Below, in pieces: positions 1 through 6,190 of a DNA stretch of 17,950 bases; positions within the stretch are counted from its first letter, which is position 1; every line of letters starts with the position of its first letter. This DNA comes from Flemingiibacterium sp045578725 (GTDB lineage Bacteria; Bacillota; Clostridia; Oscillospirales; CAG-272). Location: assembly GCA_045578725.1 (NCBI GenBank), contig JAZNKS010000098.1, positions 1 through 17,950 of the forward strand, written 5' to 3'. The notes under the pieces are model-generated. The model saw nothing but the letters and a program-made list of their open reading frames with translations. It ran no database searches and was not told where the DNA came from. A program made the translations under genes and the position numbers.

Positions 1-545
1 GTCGTTCCCCTATGCATCGCATTAAGTGCCTGCTTATAGGTAGGTACGATCTCGTAGCCGCAATTTTTGCACTTATAAGCCCCCACGCTGACTTCAAGCT
101 TTAATGCGTAGAAGCACGGTATCAGGAAGACCACGCAGATCGTAAGTATTGCAACGAGCATCCATGGCCCCTCAGGCATAAAAAAGGCGATGATCGCGAG
201 ACCTCCGATCAATCCAAGGATACTCACTGTCATGATTATCCACATTGCATTCCAAATAGTTTTGTTTTTCTTTTCTAATTCCTTTGCCATATCAAGCAAA
301 AGCTGTTCGTTTTTCTGATTGTTGTTTTCCATACAGATCTTCTCCCCACTTAATAATTCGTTAACGCTGATACCGAGATATTCACAAAGCTCAAGCATGA
401 TTGAAGTATCGGGCATTGCGATACCACGTTCCCACTTTGATACAGCTTTATCGGTAATCCCCAGTTTTTCTGCCAACTGCATTTGCGTTAAGTTTTTTTG
501 TTTTCTGCATTCGGCAATAAATTTTCCTATTTTCAATTGATCCAT
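1..545 (-). CDS. XRE-family helix-turn-helix regulator with membrane segments and zinc ribbon (3' end cut by window edge)
   Basis: The reading frame begins at an ATG (minus strand, base 545) preceded by a strong AAGGAGG about 6 bases upstream, and stays open to the window edge, giving 181 residues without a stop. Residues about 6-60 are a classic XRE/Cro-CI helix-turn-helix (LTQMQLAEKLGITDKAVSKWERG). Two hydrophobic segments follow at about 100-122 and 127-148, then the first CxxC pair of a zinc ribbon (Cys159, Cys162, in YKCKNCGYE); the second pair would lie beyond the window. This HTH-membrane-zinc-ribbon layout is known from small Bacillota regulators of unknown signal. The gene is visibly AT-rich compared with everything after about position 950, which suggests recent acquisition. 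A promoter lies about 120 bases upstream. DNA binding is very likely; the regulated genes are unknown. Confidence 0.85.
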   Translation of the reverse strand, partial: MDQLKIGKFIAECRKQKNLTQMQLAEKLGITDKAVSKWERGIAMPDTSIMLELCEYLGISVNELLSGEKICMENNNQKNEQLLLDMAKELEKKNKTIWNAMWIIMTVSILGLIGGLAIIAFFMPEGPWMLVAILTICVVFLIPCFYALKLEVSVGAYKCKNCGYEIVPTYKQALNAMHRGT

Positions 546-598
546 AGGCGACCTCCTTTCGCATACAGTATAACCGCTATCTCACGTAAAGTACACAT

Positions 599-633
599 AC
601 CGTCGGTTTAGTGAGGAGATATAAACCGTTGGT
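599..633. repeat. Imperfect inverted repeat in the leader of the XRE-type regulator
   Basis: ACCGTCGGTTTA and TAAACCGTTGGT form 12-base arms matching at 10 of 12 positions, separated by 11 bases. It lies between the regulator's promoter and its start codon, so it could be an operator for the regulator or a hairpin in its leader RNA. The symmetry is seen directly; the role is inferred. Confidence 0.5.
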
Positions 634-674
634 AGAGTAAAAAAGCGTCAAATTCAAGTTTATCTATCGGCTAT

Positions 675-703
675 ATTATACCATAATTTTCAACAAAAGT
701 AAA
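675..703 (-). promoter_or_regulatory. Predicted sigma-A promoter of the XRE-type regulator
   Basis: On the minus strand TTTACT and TATAAT are spaced by 17 bases, and the -10 is preceded by TG one base upstream (TGGTATAAT), an extended -10. It predicts a leader of about 120 bases for the regulator gene. Confidence 0.65.
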
Positions 704-727
704 TAGGACGGCAGAGTTTTCAACAAA
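687..727. repeat. Two direct repeats overlapping the regulator promoter
   Basis: TTTTCAACAAA occurs at 687-697 and again at 717-727, exactly 30 bases apart, close to three helical turns. The first copy fills the spacer up to the -35 of the regulator's promoter and the second lies just upstream. This is the geometry of a two-site operator, possibly for autoregulation. Confidence 0.5.
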
Positions 728-818
728 TGGAACCGCCCTTTTTGATTAAAGCAAATCGTGCTCGATAGATTCAGCCATCTTGGCTTTGTATTCTTTGAAG
801 ATGTGAACGTGGTTCTTC

Positions 819-886
819 GTAGGGGCGATTCACGAATCGCCCGTAATATAATGCGAAAAAATGGGCGATTCGTGAATCGCCCCTAC
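819..886. repeat. Composite palindromic element (MITE- or REP-like), perfect 24-bp inverted arms
   Basis: The arms at 819-842 and 863-886 are perfect reverse complements over 24 bases, with a 20-base AT-rich centre. Each arm contains the near-palindrome GGGCGATTCACGAATCGCCC (the other copy has GT in its centre), so each arm could also fold on its own. The element sits in non-coding DNA between two minus-strand genes, just beyond the rpsI terminator. Such elements are usually dispersed non-autonomous repeats; copies elsewhere in the genome cannot be seen from here. Confidence 0.8.
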
Positions 887-897
887 AATAAAACAAC

Positions 898-925
898 AAA
901 AAGCTCTGCCGAAGCAGAGCTTTTT
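898..925 (-). terminator. Intrinsic terminator of the rplM-rpsI operon, possibly bidirectional
   Basis: A perfect stem AGCTCTGC/GCAGAGCT with a four-base loop is flanked by A5 and T5. On the minus strand it lies about 31 bases after the rpsI stop and ends in a T-run, so it fits termination of that operon. The A/T symmetry would also allow it to act on the plus strand. Confidence 0.9.
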
Positions 926-956
926 GTATATCGAAATAATCGCCGTAAGGCACAAC

Positions 957-1358
957 TTATCTCTTGGAGAACTGGGAAGCACGACGTGCGGCCTTCAGAC
1001 CGTACTTCTTTCTTTCCTTCATTCTCGGGTCACGAGTGAGGAAGCCGGCCTTCTTGAGGGCGGGACGGTAGGTTTCGTCAGCCTGGAGAAGAGCGCGGGA
1101 CAGACCGTGACGGATAGCGCCTGCCTGACCGGACAGACCGCCGCCCTTTACGGTGCAGATGATATCGAACTTGCCTTCCGTGCCGGTAGCGCCGAAGGGC
1201 TGGTTGATGATGAGCTTGAGGGTTTCGAGGCCGAAGTATTCGTCAACCGACTTGCCGTTAACGGTGATAACGCCGGTGCCCGGAACGATGCGGACGCGGG
1301 CGATGGACTTCTTTCTTCTGCCGGTTCCGTAGAAATACGGCTTTGCACTGGTATACAT
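957..1358 (-). CDS. rpsI: 30S ribosomal protein S9
   Basis: This 133-residue protein is a full-length S9 of the small ribosomal subunit. Recognisable features are the near N-terminal YGTGRRKKSIARVRI, the central GGGLSGQAGAIRHGLSRAL block and the basic C-terminal tail DPRMKERKKYGLKAARRASQFSKR-type ending in SKR, which reaches towards the P-site tRNA in known ribosomes. The ATG has an AAGGAAGG ribosome binding site. It is the second gene of the conserved rplM-rpsI operon, 20 bases after rplM, and is followed by a strong terminator. Nothing about the sequence is unusual, and the identification is secure. Confidence 0.98.
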   Translation of the reverse strand: MYTSAKPYFYGTGRRKKSIARVRIVPGTGVITVNGKSVDEYFGLETLKLIINQPFGATGTEGKFDIICTVKGGGLSGQAGAIRHGLSRALLQADETYRPALKKAGFLTRDPRMKERKKYGLKAARRASQFSKR

Positions 1359-1378
1359 TCTATCTTACCTTCCTTTCG

Positions 1379-1810
1379 TCACTCAGCCGGATAAGCAACG
1401 GGCTTCTGAGCCTGCTGCTGATGCTCGGCACCTGCATATACCTTCAGGCGGGAGATCTGAGCCGCGCCGAGGGTGTTCTTTGCCAGCATACCCTTGACAG
1501 CCAGCTGCATTGCCAGCTCGGGCTTGGTGGCCATCAGCTTGCGGTAGCTGACTTCCTTCAGGCCGCCGATGTAGCCGGAGTGATGACGGTAGAACTTCTG
1601 ATCCAGCTTGTTGCCGGACAGGGTTGCCTTGGAAGCGTTGATGATGATGACGAATTCGCCGCAGTCAACGTTGGGGGTGAATTCAGGTCTGTGCTTGCCT
1701 CTGAGGATGGTAGCGGCAACAACAGCGGTCTTGCCCAGCGGCTTGCCGGCTGCGTCGATGACATACCACTTGCGCTCGAGGGTTTCCTTCTTAGCCATGT
1801 AAGTGGACAT
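1379..1810 (-). CDS. rplM: 50S ribosomal protein L13
   Basis: This 143-residue protein is a full-length L13, an early-assembly protein of the large subunit that binds 23S rRNA. Family hallmarks visible are RKWYVIDAAGKPLGK near the start, AATILRGKHRPEFTPNVDCG, VIIINASK, and YRHHSGYIGGLKE followed by the AVKGMLAKNTLG block. Two in-frame ATGs are present. The first (base 1810) has GGAGG seven bases upstream, whereas the next, four codons later, would be too distant, so the first is chosen. It is co-transcribed with rpsI from a consensus promoter through a leader of about 105 bases that can fold and may mediate autoregulation. Confidence 0.98.
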   Translation of the reverse strand: MSTYMAKKETLERKWYVIDAAGKPLGKTAVVAATILRGKHRPEFTPNVDCGEFVIIINASKATLSGNKLDQKFYRHHSGYIGGLKEVSYRKLMATKPELAMQLAVKGMLAKNTLGAAQISRLKVYAGAEHQQQAQKPVAYPAE

Positions 1811-1916
1811 TATGGTTCCTCCGAAAATTTTTGTAATTTGACTTTAAGGCCGTGCGAGGTTAACCCCGGTCCGGATGGCGCGCGGGCACAGCGACCCCAT
1901 AATCTTTTTCTCAACG
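1811..1916 (-). promoter_or_regulatory. Structured 5' leader of rplM-rpsI (possible L13 leader)
   Basis: The predicted transcript start leaves about 105 untranslated bases before rplM. In the RNA, GCTGTGC (plus coordinates 1886-1892) pairs with GCACGGC (1849-1855) over seven positions including one G-U. The stem encloses a GC-rich segment and the palindrome GGTTAACC. Autoregulatory leader RNAs are known at this position in Bacillota rplM operons. Membership of that RNA family is inferred from position and foldability, not from a covariance match. Confidence 0.45.
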
Positions 1917-1922
1917 TGCAAT

Positions 1923-1951
1923 ATTATAGCACACCCGATTCATCTTGTCAA
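1923..1951 (-). promoter_or_regulatory. Consensus sigma-A promoter of rplM-rpsI
   Basis: On the minus strand a perfect TTGACA and a perfect TATAAT are separated by 17 bases, the ideal arrangement for a strong housekeeping promoter, as expected for ribosomal protein genes. Confidence 0.9.
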
Positions 1952-2053
1952 GGGGTTTTTGAAAAAAATCCCGAAAATTTTAATTTAGCATCCCCACAGC
2001 TTCGATTTTCGCTCAATATCGCCCATTTTTGGCCCGATCGCTCGGCCGGCGGA

Positions 2054-3031
2054 TCATTTTTTGATGGGAATCGCAATGTTATAGCTGTCGGTTTTGGAAT
2101 CGTCCGGCATACAGGCGCAGCAGAGGACCGCCGGCTTACCGTCCCTTATAAAGATCTGCGGCCGCTCCATGCGGAAGATTTGCTGCACGGTTCCGCCAGC
2201 CCATGTCAGCTTCGTTAAAAAGCCGAGCGGGTTTTCGGGATCCGGCACGAAATTCACCGCATCCTCCGACTCAAACAGCGCGGTGCTTCCCGCACCGTGC
2301 CCCGAATAATACCCGGTGAAATCCTTGGCCAGCAGACGGTATTTTCCGTCCTCGTACCAGAGGAAGGGATCCTCCACCGACCACTCGCTTTCGGGATTGA
2401 CAAACAGCGGCCGTCCTTCCTTGACAAAGGGGCCGAGCGGATGATCGGCCGAGGCCGCGCCGCAGATCACCGCGCCGCCGACGGGAGGCTTTCCGTTATC
2501 GGCGACCGCCTTGTAGACCATATGAATCCGGCCGTCGGGGCCTTCGCAGACCGTGGGATTGGAGGTCATCAGCGAATCGATGGCGCCCGGCGTGATGTCG
2601 ATCACAGGCTTATCGGAGCGCTTCCACGGGCCGGCGGGATGATCGGCCGAGGCGACTCCGATGCGCTGGTGATTGCGGTGATCCCAGAATTCGCCGTTTC
2701 CGAAGTTGCCCATGTAGTACATATAATACTTGCCGCCGTGACGGATAACCGTGGGATTGTGGACACAGTCGGCATCCCAGCCCTGCCCGCTTCCCGTCAG
2801 CGCTGTGCCGCCGAAGGCAAAGCCGCCGTCGGGCCGGCCGCTGACCGCCCATCCGATTTTCGATGCCGTGCACCAGCCCATTTCAAAGCCAAGCGATTTC
2901 TCCCAATAGGAAAAAAGGAGATAATACCGCCCGTCATCGCCCTCTGTGATACTGCCGCACCAGACAAAGAAATCCTTCATCGAAAAAACGGATTCCCCTC
3001 TCACACATCCGAGTCTGTTTTGAAAATCCAT
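2054..3031 (-). CDS. Putative cytoplasmic glycoside hydrolase, GH43-like five-bladed beta-propeller
   Basis: This 325-residue protein shows the repeated blade signatures of GH43-clan enzymes: HNPTV at 91-95 followed by GGKYYMYYMG, SNPTV at 157-161 followed by a GPDGRIHMVYKA strand, VEDPFLWYEDGKYRLL at 219-234 and MERPQIF at 288-294. It also has two copies of an ASADHP-GP(W/F) motif at 127-136 and 193-202. The E220-D221 pair and D86 are candidate catalytic acids. No signal peptide is present, so it would act inside the cell on imported oligosaccharides. The frame extends 29 codons further upstream, but that stretch overlaps the promoter. The ATG at 3031 has a CGGAGG site and is the likely start. 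It is divergent from an OPA-type transporter. The exact GH family and substrate are not resolved. Confidence 0.75.
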   Translation of the reverse strand: MDFQNRLGCVRGESVFSMKDFFVWCGSITEGDDGRYYLLFSYWEKSLGFEMGWCTASKIGWAVSGRPDGGFAFGGTALTGSGQGWDADCVHNPTVIRHGGKYYMYYMGNFGNGEFWDHRNHQRIGVASADHPAGPWKRSDKPVIDITPGAIDSLMTSNPTVCEGPDGRIHMVYKAVADNGKPPVGGAVICGAASADHPLGPFVKEGRPLFVNPESEWSVEDPFLWYEDGKYRLLAKDFTGYYSGHGAGSTALFESEDAVNFVPDPENPLGFLTKLTWAGGTVQQIFRMERPQIFIRDGKPAVLCCACMPDDSKTDSYNIAIPIKK

Positions 3032-3056
3032 AGCCGCCTCCGGTAGTTTTTCTACT

Positions 3057-3085
3057 ATTATATCATATCGGCGGACATAATGCAA
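3057..3085 (-). promoter_or_regulatory. Predicted promoter of the GH43-like gene
   Basis: TTGCAT and TATAAT are spaced by 17 bases on the minus strand, giving a short leader of about 20 bases before the ribosome binding site. The longer upstream frame overlaps this promoter, which supports the shorter start. Confidence 0.7.
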
Positions 3086-3187
3086 GTTTTTTCGCCGAAA
3101 ATACCGAATCGGCAGCAATCGTAAGCTTTTGCCCCGCAGGCAGATCGGCAGTCAAAGATTATCCGATTCAATCATCGAAAATTCATC

Positions 3188-3216
3188 TTGCACGGGCACG
3201 CCGCCTATGGTATAAT
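3188..3216 (+). promoter_or_regulatory. Predicted promoter of the OPA-type transporter
   Basis: TTGCAC and TATAAT are spaced by 17 bases. An imperfect palindrome GGATC-ATG-GATCC at about 3229-3241 lies just after the expected transcript start and could be a regulator site. Confidence 0.75.
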
Positions 3217-3274
3217 AGTAAGGTAATCGGATCATGGATCCCGTTATGTCAATCAAAAAACGAAAGGAATCCGC

Positions 3275-4561
3275 ATGAAACGGACATCCACACGCATCAC
3301 GCTGATCCCGCTCACCGATGAAAAGGCGGGACGGCGGCTCTTCGCCCTCTGCTTTGTCACCTATTTTCTTCTCTACTGCGGCCGGCTGAACTATTCCGCC
3401 GCGCTGACCGGCATTGTCGGCTCCGGCATGATGGAGCGGGATACGGCCGGGCTGATTCACACCGCCTTCTTTATCTGCTACGGTATCGGCCAGCTCATCA
3501 ACGGCATCCTCGCCGACCGGCTCCCGCCCTTTTCGCTGGTCGGCATCGGCTTTTTCGGTGCCGGGCTGTCGAATCTCGCCATGTATGCAGCCGTGAAAGC
3601 CGGCGCGCCCTTTGCCCTGCTGGCCGCCATCTGGTCCGTCAACGGCTATCTGCAGTCCGCCCTCTGGCCGACGATGCTCCGGATTGTATCCGGCATTCTC
3701 CCCGAGCGTCAGCGGCTGGGAGCCGGCGTAAACATGATGGCGACCACCGCTGTGGGAACCGTCGCCGCTTACTTAATGTCCGCCGCTGTCATGCGTTTTC
3801 TTGGCTGGCAGGAGAGCTTTCTCGTCCCCGGCCTTCTTCTGATCGCCGTCGCAGCCGTCTGGATGGCCGCCACCCGCCGCACCGCGGCCGTCACCCTCAT
3901 CCGCACACCGGTCATGCCCACGCAGAAGATAACCGCGGGGGAGGCAAAAGGGCCGCTTCTTCCCCTTCTTCTGTCGGCGGGAATCCTGCCGATGCTGCTG
4001 CCGATCGCCATCTTTTCGATTGTCAAGGAGAGCATGACGGTCTGGACACCGACGATTGTCACCGAAATCTTCACCCTGCCGGCGGATTTTGCGGTTGCCA
4101 TGTCCTCGATTCTGCCGCTGATCGGCTTCTTTGGCGCGGGTTTTGCCCGGCTTATCATGGAAAAATGGCTGGGCAACGAGATGAAAACGGGCGCCGTTCT
4201 CTTTGGCGGTACCGTTCTCTTTGTGCTCGCCGATCTGCTTATCGGCCACACCTCCCCGATCGTGATGATCACGCTGAAGGCGCTGGCCATCGCCTGCCTG
4301 CTCGGCGTGAATACCGTCTTCAGCAGTCTGGTGCCCCTCCGCTTCGCCCGGTACGGCCGGACCGCCACCGTGGCGGGCTCTCTGAATGCCGCGGCGGCCA
4401 TATCCGGAGGGCTTTCGGCCTGGCTGATCGGCCTTGTGACGACCGGCGGCGGCTGGGATGCCTGCAGTTATCTCTGGCTTGGCCTCAGCCTTGCCGGCGG
4501 TATTGCCTCCCTTCTCACTTCGCCTCTGTGGAGCAAATTTTGCCGTCAGGACTTGAATTGA
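3275..4561 (+). CDS. Major facilitator superfamily transporter, organophosphate:phosphate antiporter-like
   Basis: This 428-residue integral membrane protein is the usual length for a 12-helix major facilitator and is rich in hydrophobic segments throughout. YCGRLNYSAAL at 34-44 in helix 1, GIGQLINGILADRLP at 70-84 (the helix 2-3 loop motif) and NGYLQSALWPTMLRI at 123-137 match the pattern of the OPA family (GlpT, UhpT, UhpC), which exchange sugar or glycerol phosphates for phosphate. This suggests import of a phosphorylated organic solute, but the substrate cannot be told. The ATG has an AAAGGA site six bases upstream. It has its own promoter and is divergent from the GH43-like gene, so the two may share regulation. 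A sensor-like (UhpC-type) role is an alternative. Confidence 0.85.
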   Translation: MKRTSTRITLIPLTDEKAGRRLFALCFVTYFLLYCGRLNYSAALTGIVGSGMMERDTAGLIHTAFFICYGIGQLINGILADRLPPFSLVGIGFFGAGLSNLAMYAAVKAGAPFALLAAIWSVNGYLQSALWPTMLRIVSGILPERQRLGAGVNMMATTAVGTVAAYLMSAAVMRFLGWQESFLVPGLLLIAVAAVWMAATRRTAAVTLIRTPVMPTQKITAGEAKGPLLPLLLSAGILPMLLPIAIFSIVKESMTVWTPTIVTEIFTLPADFAVAMSSILPLIGFFGAGFARLIMEKWLGNEMKTGAVLFGGTVLFVLADLLIGHTSPIVMITLKALAIACLLGVNTVFSSLVPLRFARYGRTATVAGSLNAAAAISGGLSAWLIGLVTTGGGWDACSYLWLGLSLAGGIASLLTSPLWSKFCRQDLN

Positions 4562-4581
4562 GCGAAAAACTGTGATATAAT
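4553..4581 (+). promoter_or_regulatory. Predicted promoter of the tagA-thyX-methyltransferase operon
   Basis: TTGAAT and TATAAT are spaced by 17 bases. The -35 lies on the last codons of the transporter gene and the spacer covers its TGA stop, so the operon can be transcribed independently of the transporter. Confidence 0.75.
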
Positions 4582-4615
4582 AGAAGCAGTATGTAAAATA
4601 AGGACGGAATCCATC

Positions 4616-5380
4616 ATGGAAAAAATCTGCATCCGAGGCGTGGGGGTCAGCAATGTCACCCTCGATGAAGCCGCTGATATTTGTAAGGGCTGGCTTGGCG
4701 GGGATACCGGGCGCGTTGTCTTCACGCCGAACTCGGAAATCATTCAGGCCTGCATTGAGGATCCCTCGCTCTATCCTCTCATCAATTCGGCCGATCTGGT
4801 CACGCCGGACGGCATCGGTGTCATCTATGCCTCGAAAATCCTCGGCCGGCCGCTCAAAGCCAAGACCGCCGGCTATGATCTGGGGCTTGAGGTGGTCCGC
4901 CTGTCCCATGAGGAGGGGCATAAAATCTTCTTCCTCGGCGGCAAGCCCGGCATCGCCGAGGCCGCACGGGACAAGCTGCTGCAAACGTATCCGGGAGCCA
5001 ATTTTGTCGGCTGTCATGACGGCTATTTCAAAAAAGAGGGCGAAGAAAACGACGCGGTGGTCCGGGAGATCAACAAGGCCGCGCCCGATGTTCTCTATGT
5101 ATGCTTCGGCGTGCCGGCACAGGAGAAGTGGATCGCCGCCAATAAGGACAAGCTCCCGTCCGTGAAGCTGTTTTTGGCGCTCGGCGGAAGTCTTGACGGC
5201 TATTCGGGCAATTTCAAGCGCGCACCGAAGATCTTCATAAAGCTCGGTCTGGAATGGCTCTACCGCCTCATCAAGGAGCCAAAGCGGATCGGGCGGATGA
5301 TGAAGCTGCCGAAATTCTTATTCGGCACCATCGCCTTCCGGCTTTCGGGCAAGGCAAAACAGGATACGGTAATCCGCTGA
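4616..5380 (+). CDS. tagA: WecG/TagA/CpsF-family N-acetylmannosaminyl-type glycosyltransferase
   Basis: This family transfers N-acetylmannosamine from UDP-ManNAc to lipid-linked GlcNAc in wall teichoic acid or related cell-surface polymer synthesis at the cytoplasmic membrane face. The 254-residue protein carries TPNSE with Thr37 and TPDG with Asp65, the positions I recall as active-site residues of TagA. It also has FFLGGKPG at 105-112, VCFGVPAQEKWI and LALGGSLDGYSG. The C-terminal basic tail LGLEWLYRLIKEPKRIGRM is typical of this family and is needed for membrane binding in TagA. The start has an AAGGA site. It leads a short operon with thyX, with no other wall-polymer genes nearby, so the acceptor is uncertain. 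Confidence 0.9.
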   Translation: MEKICIRGVGVSNVTLDEAADICKGWLGGDTGRVVFTPNSEIIQACIEDPSLYPLINSADLVTPDGIGVIYASKILGRPLKAKTAGYDLGLEVVRLSHEEGHKIFFLGGKPGIAEAARDKLLQTYPGANFVGCHDGYFKKEGEENDAVVREINKAAPDVLYVCFGVPAQEKWIAANKDKLPSVKLFLALGGSLDGYSGNFKRAPKIFIKLGLEWLYRLIKEPKRIGRMMKLPKFLFGTIAFRLSGKAKQDTVIR

Positions 5381-5416
5381 CGGATTCTTCCACAAACAAC
5401 GAAAGGACACACCTTT

Positions 5417-6190
5417 ATGAAAGTCACTCTGCTTACCTATACGCCCGATGCCGAAAAGGTGATCGCGGCGGCGGCAAAATTATGCTATGCGAAAAGCGAT
5501 ATTGACACGCTGTTTGACAATCTCACTCCCGAGAAGACGGAATCGTTTCTGACGATGCTGTCAGATCTCGGCCACGAATCGCCCGTGGAGCACGCCAGCT
5601 TCACCTTCGGCATCGAGGGCGTGAGCCGTGCCCTGCTGGCGCAGATCACACGGCACCGGATCGCCTCCTTCTCGGTTCAGAGCCAGCGCTATGTATCAAA
5701 AACCGACTTTTCCTACATTCTCCCGCCCGAGATTGAAGAATGCCCCGAGGCAAAGGAAGAATTCCTGGCGGCGATGGCGGAGGATGCAAGGCACTACGAA
5801 TCCATCCGCCAAAAGCTGATGGACAAGCATCTTCGCACCAATCTGGAGGCCGGAATGCCCGAGGCTGAGGCAAAGCGCGCGGCCGAGAAGAAGGCCAACG
5901 AGGATGCCCGCTTCGGGCTTCCCAACGCCTGCGATACCCGGATCATCATGACGATGAATGTCCGCTCGCTCTACAATTTCTTCGCTCTGCGCTGCTGCAA
6001 CCGTGCCCAGTGGGAGATCCGCGCGCTGGCCATTGCCATGCTGCGTGAGGTCCGCGCCGTCTGCCCGCTCCTCTTTGCCAAGGCCGGCCCGTCCTGCCTG
6101 CACGGCAAATGCCCGGAGGGTGCCTACAGCTGCGGCAAGGCGGCCGAGGTTCGCCGCGAGCTCCGCTTTGACGGCGGTGACGACAAGTGA
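5417..6190 (+). CDS. thyX: Flavin-dependent thymidylate synthase ThyX
   Basis: ThyX makes dTMP from dUMP using methylene-tetrahydrofolate and FAD with NADPH, without consuming the folate reductively as ThyA does. The 257-residue protein contains the defining RHRxxSxxxxSxR motif at residues 79-91 (RHRIASFSVQSQR). It also has HESPVEHASFTF at 53-64 and a C-terminal NVRSLYNFFALRC region with the substrate-binding Arg and Asn pattern. The ATG follows a GAAAGGA site, 36 bases after tagA, with no promoter seen in the gap. Its stop overlaps the start of the next gene by four bases (GTGA), so translation is probably coupled. Cysteines near the C-terminus (CLHGKCPEGAYSCG) are an extra not needed for the core reaction. 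Confidence 0.97.
   Translation: MKVTLLTYTPDAEKVIAAAAKLCYAKSDIDTLFDNLTPEKTESFLTMLSDLGHESPVEHASFTFGIEGVSRALLAQITRHRIASFSVQSQRYVSKTDFSYILPPEIEECPEAKEEFLAAMAEDARHYESIRQKLMDKHLRTNLEAGMPEAEAKRAAEKKANEDARFGLPNACDTRIIMTMNVRSLYNFFALRCCNRAQWEIRALAIAMLREVRAVCPLLFAKAGPSCLHGKCPEGAYSCGKAAEVRRELRFDGGDDK

Noticed and set aside
711..755. Plus-strand terminator GGACGG/CCGCCC followed by T5
   Set aside because: The stem has a mismatch and a 21-base loop, and no plus-strand gene lies upstream for it to serve.
819..886. CRISPR array
   Set aside because: There are only two arms in opposite orientation, no regularly spaced direct repeats, and no cas genes.
758..1039. Small frames reading through the composite palindrome
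   Set aside because: Their residues come from the inverted repeat and the rpsI terminator, with no credible ribosome binding site.
2030..2053. Terminator after the GH43-like gene
   Set aside because: A bulged GGCCGA/TCGGGCC stem is present, but on the minus strand it is followed by A5, not a T-run.
1343..2218. A 291-codon plus-strand frame across rplM and its promoter
   Set aside because: It runs antisense to rplM and through its consensus promoter, and its translation matches nothing recognisable.
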